Position numbers and translations under genes: made by a program | The notes under the pieces: generated by a model | What the model was told of the DNA's origin: nothing | The model's database searches: none | Seen by the model: only the letters and a program-made list of their open reading frames with translations | In this document: piece by piece, positions 40,888 to 49,188 of the stretch | How the letters are laid out: the number at the start of each line of letters is the position of its first letter | Position numbering within the stretch: the stretch's first letter is position 1 | NCBI GenBank assembly: GCA_017432325.1 | Contig: JAFRJJ010000031.1 | Coordinates: forward strand, 1-58,514 | From: Solobacterium sp. | GTDB taxonomy: Bacteria > Bacillota_I > Bacilli_A > Erysipelotrichales > Erysipelotrichaceae | Length of the DNA: 58,514 nt | Direction of reading: 5' to 3'

Positions 40888-40915
40888 TTGGAAAAAGCGA
40901 TGATTCTGCTATAAT
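40888..40915 (+). promoter_or_regulatory. promoter of comN-secDF
   Basis: TTGGAA (40888-40893), 16-bp spacer, TGC-TATAAT (40910-40915). Confidence 0.75.
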
Positions 40916-40938
40916 ATACAGGTTACCGGGAGAAAAAG

Positions 40939-41226
40939 ATGGGAAGCGAGCGTTTTAATGTGAATCACATTCAGGTGCAGATGGCAATGGTGATCAAACT
41001 GCAGTCACTGCAGAGAGACGGTCTGCCTGCATTGACGTATCGCAATCTGGAAGAGTATATCTGCAGAAATCTCTGGGCCGACAAAACACCCAGGTCTCTG
41101 CATGTTGCCGTGAACGATGTCCTGTCTGTGAAAGCGGAGGATATCGTCCGTTTCCTGGCAAAGGAAGCTGCGGCGGCTCGCGGCAGCAGTCTGGAAGAAT
41201 TCTCAGACGTAATTGGAGGAAAGTAG
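40939..41226 (+). CDS. ComN-like post-transcriptional regulator
   Basis: A 95-aa protein of the ComN-type family (post-transcriptional regulator; in Bacillus ComN affects comE mRNA). Helical throughout: VQMAMVIKLQSLQRDGLPALTYRNLEEYICRNLWADKTPRSLHVAVNDVLSVKAEDIVRFLAKEA. Family members typically lie directly before secDF, as here (5 bp apart), so the position supports the call. The role in this species is unknown. Confidence 0.75.
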   Translation: MGSERFNVNHIQVQMAMVIKLQSLQRDGLPALTYRNLEEYICRNLWADKTPRSLHVAVNDVLSVKAEDIVRFLAKEAAAARGSSLEEFSDVIGGK

Positions 41227-41231
41227 TATCG

Positions 41232-43520
41232 ATGGAAACAAATAAGAAAAAGGGAGGGCTGACCGGCATCTATGCAGTGGCTGCGGTAATTGCGATTCTG
41301 ATCGCATCCACATTTTCTATGATCCGGAATAACCTGAATCTTGGCCTTGACCTGCAGGGCGGATTCGAAATCTTGTATCAGGTATCGCCGTTGAACGAGA
41401 ATCAGGATCTGGATATGACTGCTGTCATCAACAGCATCCAGAAGAGAGTCGACGTTCTCGGCGTCAATGAACCTGAAATCACGGTTGAAGGAACGGACCG
41501 CGTCAGAGTACAGCTGGCCGGTGTAGCCGATCAGGAAACAGCACGAGAAATGCTCGGCACGACTGCAAACCTGACATTCCGTGATATCAACGACGAACTT
41601 CTGTCAGATTCATCGATCGTTCAGGAAGGCGGCGCTTCACTGGCATACCAGGACGGCAGACCGATCGTATCCCTGAAGATCGCTGATGCAAACAAGTTCG
41701 GTGAGATCACAAGACGTGTATCTTCCATGACAAACGGTGAAAACATCATGATCATCTGGCTTGACTGGGAAGAGGGCGATACATACAAAGCAGAACTTCA
41801 GAAATCACTGCAGGGTGAAGAACCCAAGTATATCTCCGCCGCAAGCGTCAAGACCGAGATCAACGGTGACTGCATCATTCAGGGCAACTTTACGGAAACA
41901 GAAGCCAGAACACTGGCCAACCTGATCAACTCAGGTTCACTGCCCGTCAAGATGACTGAGATCAGCTCCAACGTCGTATCAGCACAGTACGGCAATGATG
42001 CGCTCCGTACAACTGCTCTGGCCGGTTTACTCGGCGTTCTGGCAGTTATCTGCTTCATGATCTATCAGTACAGGGTACCCGGAATCATCGCCGGAATCAT
42101 GCTGTTTGCATACATCTGGGCGATCTTCGGAGTATACGCACTGATGGGCGCAGTATTCACACTGCCAGGCATCGGCGCTCTCGTGCTTGGTGTCGGTATG
42201 ACCGTAGACGCAAACATCATCACCTACGAACGTATCCGTCAGGAACTTTATAAAGGCAGATCCGTCCGTTCCGCAGCAGCGGAAGGCCAGAAGCTGTCCT
42301 TCACATCCATCCTTGACGCGCAGCTGACAACACTGATCGCCGGTCTGATCATGTACTGGTTCGGAAACGGCGTAGTCAAAGGCTTCGCGACAATGCTGGT
42401 CATCACGGTTATCATGACACTGCTCGTCAACGTAGCACTGTCCAGATGGCTGTTGAACATGTTCATCAATTCCGGTGTCGCAGACAACAAACCGACATGG
42501 TTCGGCGTCAAGCCGGAACAGATCCCGGATCTCTCCAAGGGAGAAGAACAGTTCTATTACGGCTTCAAGAGACAGGACTTCCTCGGCAAGTCCAAGTATC
42601 TGATCCGTACATCACTGATCATCTTCGTCGCTGCTGTTGCACTGTCGATCTTCAATGCAGCAAGCGGCAAAGGCCTGATGAACCTCGGCATTGACTTCGC
42701 ATCCGGTACAAAACTGACAGTGACAAGCGAAAATGCGATCACGGTCGATGAAGTACGCAGCGAAATGGAAGCGATGGGTTATGACTCATTCTCATATCAG
42801 TCTGCAGGTACGACAACAGTCTATGCAACAACAAAAGAATCACTGACAACAGATCAGCTGAGTGAGATCAAAGACACATTCATCCAGCTCTACGGCGAGG
42901 AACCCGGCGACAACGTTGTTACACCTGTAGTCGGTAAGGAACTCGTACATAACGCGATCATCCTGACACTGGTTGCCTGGGTGGCAATGCTTGCGTATAT
43001 CGCGTTCCGTTATGAATGGGACTATGCGCTCGGATGCCTGATCGCTCTGGTGCACGACGTATTCATCGTACTGAGCGTATTTGCGATCCTGCGCTTCGAA
43101 GTCAACACCGAACTGATCTCAGTCCTGCTGACGATCATCGGTTACTCGATCAACAACTCGATCGTCGTATTCGACAGAGTCCGTTCCACAGTGAAGGATT
43201 CTGAACGCCTCAACGAGAAGAAGTACAGCGATATTGTCAATGAAGCGCTTAACAGCACATTCAGAATGTCCATCTTCTCATCCATCTCAACATTGCTGCC
43301 GGTCATCTTCCTGCTTGTACTGGGAAGCAGATCGATCTTCACATTCAACTTCGCAATGCTGGTCGGTATGATCGCAGGTACATTCTCCTCACTGTTTGTT
43401 GCTCCGACAGTATGGTGGTACATCCGTACACACTACACGCCGAAAGCAAAGGCTAAGCCGAAAAAAAAGGCAGAAAAAGAACAGCTGGACGAATATACGT
43501 TCAAGGGAATCAACGCTTAA
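41232..43520 (+). CDS. secDF: protein translocase subunit SecDF (fused)
   Basis: SecDF uses the proton gradient to help pull proteins out through SecYEG. The 762-aa chain holds both halves: SecD from ~1-420 (NLGLDLQGGFEILYQ, then outside domain, VLGVGMTVDANIITYERIR) and SecF from ~440 (LMNLGIDFASGTKL..., GYSINNSIVVFDRVR), with twelve membrane segments expected. The key Asp/Arg sites of the TM4 regions are visible in those two motifs. The SecD outside domain is shorter than in E. coli, usual for fused forms. GGAGGAAAG precedes ATG 41232. Confidence 0.96.
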   Translation: METNKKKGGLTGIYAVAAVIAILIASTFSMIRNNLNLGLDLQGGFEILYQVSPLNENQDLDMTAVINSIQKRVDVLGVNEPEITVEGTDRVRVQLAGVADQETAREMLGTTANLTFRDINDELLSDSSIVQEGGASLAYQDGRPIVSLKIADANKFGEITRRVSSMTNGENIMIIWLDWEEGDTYKAELQKSLQGEEPKYISAASVKTEINGDCIIQGNFTETEARTLANLINSGSLPVKMTEISSNVVSAQYGNDALRTTALAGLLGVLAVICFMIYQYRVPGIIAGIMLFAYIWAIFGVYALMGAVFTLPGIGALVLGVGMTVDANIITYERIRQELYKGRSVRSAAAEGQKLSFTSILDAQLTTLIAGLIMYWFGNGVVKGFATMLVITVIMTLLVNVALSRWLLNMFINSGVADNKPTWFGVKPEQIPDLSKGEEQFYYGFKRQDFLGKSKYLIRTSLIIFVAAVALSIFNAASGKGLMNLGIDFASGTKLTVTSENAITVDEVRSEMEAMGYDSFSYQSAGTTTVYATTKESLTTDQLSEIKDTFIQLYGEEPGDNVVTPVVGKELVHNAIILTLVAWVAMLAYIAFRYEWDYALGCLIALVHDVFIVLSVFAILRFEVNTELISVLLTIIGYSINNSIVVFDRVRSTVKDSERLNEKKYSDIVNEALNSTFRMSIFSSISTLLPVIFLLVLGSRSIFTFNFAMLVGMIAGTFSSLFVAPTVWWYIRTHYTPKAKAKPKKKAEKEQLDEYTFKGINA

Positions 43521-43527
43521 TATTCAG

Positions 43528-43556
43528 AGCGGCCGGAAACGGCCGCTTATTGTTTA
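43528..43556 (+). terminator. terminator of secDF
   Basis: AGCGGCCG/CGGCCGCT with GAAA tetraloop, followed by a broken T-run (TTATTGTTT). Confidence 0.75.
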
Positions 43557-43569
43557 GAGGTAATTATTT

Positions 43570-44238
43570 ATGACAGAGATCAAAGCTGTATTATTTGACT
43601 GCGACGGACTGATGTTCGATACAGAACGCATTTCCCAGCAGATGTGGAACGACGAAGCCGCACTGTGCGGCGTAACGCTTCCCCCGGATTTCTTTGTCCG
43701 GATCACCGGCGGGGCAAGTGATGCGGACCGCGCGTATATCCATGCGGTCCCCGGATTTGACAAACTGTTCAGCGAGCGGCCGCGCAGGCGTTTTGACAAT
43801 GAATACTGGAAACAGTATGCGCCGGACAGACTGAACAAACCGGGACTGACAGAACTATTTGCCTGGCTGAATGAACACGGCTACAAGATCGCTGTCTGCT
43901 CTTCCAGCGGGAGGTCTTATGTGGAAACACTGATCTCCACTGTGACAGGCGGCCTGAAATACGATGAGATCATATGCGGCGACATGGTCAAAAAGACCAA
44001 ACCGGATCCGGAGATCTTCCTGACGGCAGCCGGGAAACTGGGGGTCAGTCCGGAAAACTGTCTTGTACTGGAGGACAGCCGGCAAGGGATCTTTGCGGCA
44101 GATGCCGCCGGCATGCATTCCTGCTTCATACAGGATACGATCATACCTGATGAAGCGATGCGGGCCAAGATACAGAATGAGAGACACGACCTGAAAGAAG
44201 TGATCGATCTTCTGGAAGAGTGGAACAGACCGTGCTGA
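43570..44238 (+). CDS. HAD-superfamily phosphatase, beta-phosphoglucomutase-like
   Basis: A 222-aa HAD hydrolase. The nucleophile Asp and acid Asp are in LFDCDGLMFDTE; motif II Ser-Ser in AVCSSSGRSYVE; motif III Lys in KKTKPDPEIFLTAAGKLG; motif IV in VLEDSRQGIFAADAAGM. An alpha-helical cap of the beta-phosphoglucomutase type lies between motifs I and II. Substrate unknown (sugar phosphate likely). RBS AGAGGTAA; it is followed by murL with no clear terminator. Confidence 0.9.
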   Translation: MTEIKAVLFDCDGLMFDTERISQQMWNDEAALCGVTLPPDFFVRITGGASDADRAYIHAVPGFDKLFSERPRRRFDNEYWKQYAPDRLNKPGLTELFAWLNEHGYKIAVCSSSGRSYVETLISTVTGGLKYDEIICGDMVKKTKPDPEIFLTAAGKLGVSPENCLVLEDSRQGIFAADAAGMHSCFIQDTIIPDEAMRAKIQNERHDLKEVIDLLEEWNRPC

Positions 44239-44288
44239 AATGCGGTATACTTTTGGTAACAGACAGCATACATGAAAGAGTGTGACAT

Positions 44289-45659
44289 ATGGAATATAAC
44301 GAGCTGAGAAAGCAGCATCCGGTTTTCTATTATCATGATTATGAGATCATTGAAGAACAGAATGAAATACAGGTGAGATTTGATTTTGAGATCGAAGACC
44401 TGTCTCATTTCAATCCTTCATTCCTGATCCAGAAACCGGCAGACAGTGACGGCATCACAGAACTGGAACTGTTCCGGGAAGCGGCTTTTTCACTTGGCCT
44501 TGCGGAACTGGTAAGTTACTGGAAACTGACATGCGCACCGACCGTTGTCGTAGAAGCTGGATGTCTTGATGATGCGCAGATCAGCTGGTGGAAAAAACTG
44601 TATTTCAACGGGCTGCGTGATTTTTTCCGCAGCAACGGGATCCGGACGGATGCAGAAAGCTTTATGGACCTGAAGTCAGCAGGAAGCAGGATCGGAGGAA
44701 GAGACGATCCGCGCGTTTATCACGGCAACCTGATCCCGGTCGGAGGAGGAAGGGATTCATTTGTATCCTTGGAAGTCCTGTCTTCAATGAAGCAGGAGAA
44801 TCACGCGTTTGTCATCAATCATGTCATGTCAGCCATTCACAGCGCTGAAGCGGCAGGCTACAGAGGTGACAGACTGATCGTTGCCCAGCGCACGCTTGAC
44901 GCCAGAATGCTTGATTTCAACAAACAGGGATATCTGAACGGGACGACTCCCTTCAATGCGCTGACAGCCTTCGCTGCCTATCTGACCGCTGTCGTCTACG
45001 GAAAGAAATACATCTGCCTGTCCATTGAAGCAGGCAGTGAAGATGACGACGATAACGCACTGAGCCAGATGTATTCCAAAACCATTGGATTTGAAAAGGA
45101 TTTCCATTCATATACGGAAACATACATGAACCGCAGGATCCTCTGCTTCTCTCTGCTGAGACCATTGAGCGAACTGCAGATCACAGGGATCTTCTCGAAT
45201 TACAGACAGTACCACAGGGTATTCCGTTCCTGCAATGTCGGCGCTAAAACAGAGACCTGGTGCGCGCACTGCGGCAGGTGTCTGTATGTCGGGATAATGC
45301 TGTCGGCATTCCTCGATGATGAACAGCTGAATGAGATCTTCGGACGGGATATGCTGAACGACCCGGAAATGATGAGCCTGTTTGAACAGCAGACCGGAAT
45401 GTACGAAGGACAGACAGGCAGTTCCAGGGAAGAGATCAATACAGCCGTATGCATGTCCGTGAAGGCGCATCAGAAGGCGGGAAAGGAACTTCCGCTGCTG
45501 TACCGCCAATATATTTCAACACCGAATTATAAATACTACCGGGACCGTACCGGCATCCTGAAAGCATGGAATGATGATAATCTCGTGCCTGAAGAATACC
45601 GGGATCTGGTCAGGGAAAAACTGGAGGAAATTCATTATGAATCTGAAAGCATGGACTGA
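44289..45659 (+). CDS. murL: MurL, UDP-MurNAc-L-Ala-L-Glu epimerase
   Basis: MurL, first described in Xanthomonas, turns the terminal L-Glu of UDP-MurNAc-L-Ala-L-Glu into D-Glu using ATP. The 456-aa product has the family loop IPVGGGRDSFVSLE (GGG at 152-154, Asp156-Ser157), LSIEAGSEDD...MYSKTIGFEKDFHSY near 245-275, and WCAHCGRCLYVGIMLSAFL with Cys325, Cys328 and Cys331. It overlaps murD2 by 23 bp, the expected partner. The call rests on motif memory; other ATP-pyrophosphatase-like proteins share GGGxDS, but the murD2 neighbour makes MurL by far the best reading. Confidence 0.85.
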   Translation: MEYNELRKQHPVFYYHDYEIIEEQNEIQVRFDFEIEDLSHFNPSFLIQKPADSDGITELELFREAAFSLGLAELVSYWKLTCAPTVVVEAGCLDDAQISWWKKLYFNGLRDFFRSNGIRTDAESFMDLKSAGSRIGGRDDPRVYHGNLIPVGGGRDSFVSLEVLSSMKQENHAFVINHVMSAIHSAEAAGYRGDRLIVAQRTLDARMLDFNKQGYLNGTTPFNALTAFAAYLTAVVYGKKYICLSIEAGSEDDDDNALSQMYSKTIGFEKDFHSYTETYMNRRILCFSLLRPLSELQITGIFSNYRQYHRVFRSCNVGAKTETWCAHCGRCLYVGIMLSAFLDDEQLNEIFGRDMLNDPEMMSLFEQQTGMYEGQTGSSREEINTAVCMSVKAHQKAGKELPLLYRQYISTPNYKYYRDRTGILKAWNDDNLVPEEYRDLVREKLEEIHYESESMD

Positions 45660-46947
45660 TGAGTTCGCGGGACGCAGGATCCTGATCTGGGGATACGGCA
45701 GGGAAGGCAGATCTACATACGAATGGATCCGTCACCTGTGTCCGGATCTGCCCCTTGATATCACGGATGGAGGAAAAGGCCTGGACGAAGCGCGCAGGTC
45801 GACTGTCGGAACACGGTGCATTCCTGAGAGTGAAACTGATTTCAGCAGTTATGACCTGATCATGAAATCTCCGGGTATCGTACTGAAGCCGGGCATGGGA
45901 ACAGACAACATCTGTTCACAGACAGAACTGTTCCTCAAGCACCTGGGTGACCGTACGATCGGTATAACCGGCACCAAAGGCAAATCAACGACCACCTCGC
46001 TGATCGCTGCAGCCCTTGCCAGAAAATACCGCGTCCACCTGGTAGGCAATATCGGCATTCCGTGCTTCAACGCGCTTTTTGATTTCGGTGACGAAGATCT
46101 GGCAGTATTTGAAATATCCTGTCACCAGCTCGAGTATACGGAATACTCCCCGCATGTAGCGGTCTATCTGAACCTCTATCAGGAACACCTGGACCATTAT
46201 GGGAGCTTTGAAGCCTACGGGGAAGCGAAAAACCATATTTACCGTTATCAGAAGCCGGGGGACATCGTGATCCTCGGGGATATGCTCGAACAGCAGAAAA
46301 AGGAATGTCCGGGCGCGCTGATCATCGGCACCGGCAAAGATATCTATGCGGAAGGGAACATCCTGCACGCGGAATCCGCAGTGCTTGAAATCAAGGAAAC
46401 AAAGCTGATCGGAGCCCACAACTATTCCAATCTCGCAGTCGCCTATGAAGCAGCGCATAATCTGTACGGCGTAGAAGACGCACAATTCCTCGAAGCCGTC
46501 AGGGATTTTGAACCTCTTGCACACAGGCTTCAGGACCTCGGTGTTCACAAAGGGATCCGGTTCGTGGATGACTCGATCTCAACGATCGGCCAGGCATGCA
46601 TCAAAGCACTGGAATCACTTCCGCTGACAGACAGCGTCCTCATCGGCGGTATGGACCGCGGAATCGATTACACTGATCTGAAGGAATACCTTGCAGAGCG
46701 CAGGGACCTGCATGTGATCTTCATGTACGCCTCAGGCAGACGGGTCTACGACGAAATGCAGGCAGAACATGCTGTACATGAACGTATGTACTGTGTCGAA
46801 GATTTGCAGGAAGCTCTCAGAAAAGCTGCCGAGGTCACTTCCGAAGGACATATCTGCCTGCTGTCACCGGCCGCAAGCAGTTACGATCATTTCAAGAACT
46901 TCGAAGAACGTGGAGATGTTTTCAGAAAGCTGGCGTTTGAATTATGA
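45637..46947 (+). CDS. murD2: MurD2, UDP-MurNAc-L-Ala L-glutamate ligase
   Basis: A Mur ligase adding glutamate to UDP-MurNAc-L-alanine. The 436-aa product has the N-terminal UDP-binding domain (ILIWGYGREGRSTYEW), the ATP loop GITGTKGKSTTTS (Lys116), VGNIGIPCF, NLYQEHLDHYGSFEAY and FVDDSISTIGQA. Ordinary MurD adds D-Glu; the coupling to murL indicates the L-Glu-specific MurD2 type. Start is ATG 45637 with GGAGG inside murL; the frame's earlier ATG at 45571 has none. It ends in an ATGA overlap with recJ. Confidence 0.85.
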   Translation: MNLKAWTDEFAGRRILIWGYGREGRSTYEWIRHLCPDLPLDITDGGKGLDEARRSTVGTRCIPESETDFSSYDLIMKSPGIVLKPGMGTDNICSQTELFLKHLGDRTIGITGTKGKSTTTSLIAAALARKYRVHLVGNIGIPCFNALFDFGDEDLAVFEISCHQLEYTEYSPHVAVYLNLYQEHLDHYGSFEAYGEAKNHIYRYQKPGDIVILGDMLEQQKKECPGALIIGTGKDIYAEGNILHAESAVLEIKETKLIGAHNYSNLAVAYEAAHNLYGVEDAQFLEAVRDFEPLAHRLQDLGVHKGIRFVDDSISTIGQACIKALESLPLTDSVLIGGMDRGIDYTDLKEYLAERRDLHVIFMYASGRRVYDEMQAEHAVHERMYCVEDLQEALRKAAEVTSEGHICLLSPAASSYDHFKNFEERGDVFRKLAFEL

Positions 46948-48533
46948 CAAAAAAGATACTGAATATTGACAGCAGGGAATTTGAAGAAAAGTACGGCATT
47001 TCATCTCCGGCCGCAAAACTGATCTGTGCAGCAGGTCTGAGTGATGAACAGATCAGCGATCTGCTGTCCCATGACATGGAGATCCTGACTTCACAAAGTG
47101 AATGTGTCAGAAAATGCTGTGAGATCCTGATGGAATGCAGAAAGAACCATACAAAGGTATTTGTCGGCGGCGACTATGACGCGGACGGAATAACGTCCAC
47201 CGCGATCATGAAAGATATTCTGGACAGGCTCGGCATCGAAAACGGATATTATATTCCGGACCGTTTCAAAGAGGGTTATGGTCTCAAACCGGAAACTGTT
47301 GAACTGGCTGTCCGCAAAGGATATGGTCTGATCATAACGGTCGATAACGGCGTCAGTGCCTTTGAGGCGATCGATAAATGTCATGAACTCGGTGTTCCCG
47401 TGATCGTCACGGACCACCACAGGATCGAACAGGAAATCAAAGCTGACCTGGTCGTCCATCCGGATTACATGGAAGATGATTTTGCGTATCTTTCCGGAGC
47501 AGGCGTAGCGCTGCAGATCTCAAGGACCCTGCTTGGGGAAGTGGACAGGCATACCGCATTGTGCGCGATCGCGCTGCTGGGCGATGTCATGCCGCTGTGG
47601 CGCCAGACACGCCGCATCGTCCGCAAAGGACTGGATCTGCTGAACCAGGGTGTTCTGCCTTCCGTCACAGCAATGCTGTATAACGGCTCCTATGTGACAC
47701 GCACAAGCGTCGCGTTCCAGATCGTACCGAAGCTCAACAGTGTCGGACGGATGAACGACATGTCAAACGTCAACACACTGGTGCCGTTCCTGCTGAGCAC
47801 AGACCAGCAGTTGATCGACAATTACGCGCGTCAGCTGGACAACGTGAACCAGGTCAGGAAAAACCTGTCCGCAGTCATGACAAAGCAGTGCGAGGATATG
47901 CTGGATGATTCCCTGATGCCCGTTTTATTCCGCGATGATTTCCATGAAGGCATCTGCGGCCTGGCAGCGGGAAAGATCGCCAACAGGGAACACAGACCGG
48001 TGCTCGTCATGGCAAAAAGCGGCGGTATGATCAAAGGAAGCGGACGCTCCGTCCCCGGTTTTGATATGTTTGAGTTCTTCTCGGACTTCGAGGAACTGGA
48101 AAGCTTCGGCGGCCATGAACAGGCTGTAGGACTTTCGGTCAGTGAAGAGTCGTTCGACGCATTCCGCAGACATATTCAGGAAAAAATGGCTGCTGCGGGC
48201 TTTGAATTCCGGGAACAGGAAGAAACAGCTATCCGGATCGGTTCGGATGATATGACACTGGAAAACGTGCTCGATGTAGAAGCGCTCGAACCGCTGCCGA
48301 AAGAACTGGGAGACGCCCTGTTTGCCATCGAAGATCTCGTGGTACGTGACATTTACGAATCACCGAAGATCACACGTTATCATTTCCTGAACCAGAGCGG
48401 CGGATTTGACGGTCTGCTGTTTGCTTCAGTATCTCCCGCAGTGAGTCAGCCCCGCTGCATCTTCGGCCGTCTTTCCGTCAACAGATGGAAAACAAATGTC
48501 ATTCCGCAGGTTGAAATTACCGATCTGCTGTAA
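46944..48533 (+). CDS. recJ: RecJ-like single-strand exonuclease (DHH family)
   Basis: RecJ degrades single-stranded DNA 5' to 3' in recombination and repair. The 529-aa product has the DHH-family metal motifs GGDYDADGITSTAIM (77-81 Asp residues), ITVDNGVSAFEA and VTDHHRI, then the DHHA1 domain (GLAAGKIANREHRPVLVMAK..., SFGGHEQAVGL) and a C-terminal OB-like part. It is shorter than Bacillus RecJ (~780 aa), lacking the long C-terminal extension. Coupled to murD2 by 4-bp overlap. Confidence 0.9.
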   Translation: MTKKILNIDSREFEEKYGISSPAAKLICAAGLSDEQISDLLSHDMEILTSQSECVRKCCEILMECRKNHTKVFVGGDYDADGITSTAIMKDILDRLGIENGYYIPDRFKEGYGLKPETVELAVRKGYGLIITVDNGVSAFEAIDKCHELGVPVIVTDHHRIEQEIKADLVVHPDYMEDDFAYLSGAGVALQISRTLLGEVDRHTALCAIALLGDVMPLWRQTRRIVRKGLDLLNQGVLPSVTAMLYNGSYVTRTSVAFQIVPKLNSVGRMNDMSNVNTLVPFLLSTDQQLIDNYARQLDNVNQVRKNLSAVMTKQCEDMLDDSLMPVLFRDDFHEGICGLAAGKIANREHRPVLVMAKSGGMIKGSGRSVPGFDMFEFFSDFEELESFGGHEQAVGLSVSEESFDAFRRHIQEKMAAAGFEFREQEETAIRIGSDDMTLENVLDVEALEPLPKELGDALFAIEDLVVRDIYESPKITRYHFLNQSGGFDGLLFASVSPAVSQPRCIFGRLSVNRWKTNVIPQVEITDLL

Positions 48534-48552
48534 ACAAAAATATAAAAAAGTG

Positions 48553-48558
48553 TATAAT
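48553..48558 (+). promoter_or_regulatory. -10 of apt inside inverted repeat
   Basis: A perfect TATAAT sits in the dyad AAAAGT-GTATAAT-ACTTTT (48547-48564). The dyad could be an operator or a weak recJ terminator; no good -35 is visible. Confidence 0.45.
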
Positions 48559-48591
48559 ACTTTTATTCATTCGTTCTAAAAGGAGGAACAT

Positions 48592-49119
48592 ATGTCTCTC
48601 GATCTTACACAGTATATTGCTTCCATCAAAGATTTCCCGACAGAAGGAATCATGTTCCGCGATGTTACACCGATTGTAGAGAGCCCTGAAGCATATCATG
48701 AGGCGGTCCGTGTGCTCGCTGAATATGCAAAGGAAAGAAAAGCTGACCTGATCTGCGGTCCGGAAAGCCGCGGCTTCGTATTCGGCTGTCCTGTCGCTTA
48801 TGCACTGGGACTCGGTTTTGCCATGGTCAGAAAACCCGGTAAGCTTCCTAGGGAGACAGTTTCCTGCAAATATGATCTGGAATACGGATCAAATGAACTG
48901 TTCATGCACAGGGATTCCGTCAAGCCCGGACAGCGTGTCCTGATCATTGACGACCTGCTCGCTACAGGCGGTACAGCATTGGCTACTGCCAAAATGATCG
49001 AAGAACTAGGCGGTGTTGTTGCCGGTTTTGCATTCATTATTGAATTGGAAGGTCTGCCCGGGAGGGAAAACCTGAAAGACTATGATGTATTCGCTGCAAC
49101 GGTGATGTCAGACAAGTAA
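48592..49119 (+). CDS. apt: adenine phosphoribosyltransferase
   Basis: Apt salvages adenine by joining it to PRPP to give AMP. The 175-aa product is of standard size, with [22 protein letters not shown] at the start, [18 protein letters not shown], and the PRPP-binding loop [25 protein letters not shown] precedes ATG 48592. apt before relA is a common Firmicute order. Confidence 0.96.
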   Translation: MSLDLTQYIASIKDFPTEGIMFRDVTPIVESPEAYHEAVRVLAEYAKERKADLICGPESRGFVFGCPVAYALGLGFAMVRKPGKLPRETVSCKYDLEYGSNELFMHRDSVKPGQRVLIIDDLLATGGTALATAKMIEELGGVVAGFAFIIELEGLPGRENLKDYDVFAATVMSDK

Positions 49120-49129
49120 CAAATGACCT

Positions 49130-49158
49130 GAACCGGGGAGCGATCTCCGGTTCTTTTT
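49130..49158 (+). terminator. terminator of apt
   Basis: A 10-bp stem (49130-49139 with 49144-49153, one wobble), GCGA tetraloop, five T residues. Confidence 0.88.
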
Positions 49159-49188
49159 GAACCGCGTTGAGAAAGGAGGGGATGCTCA

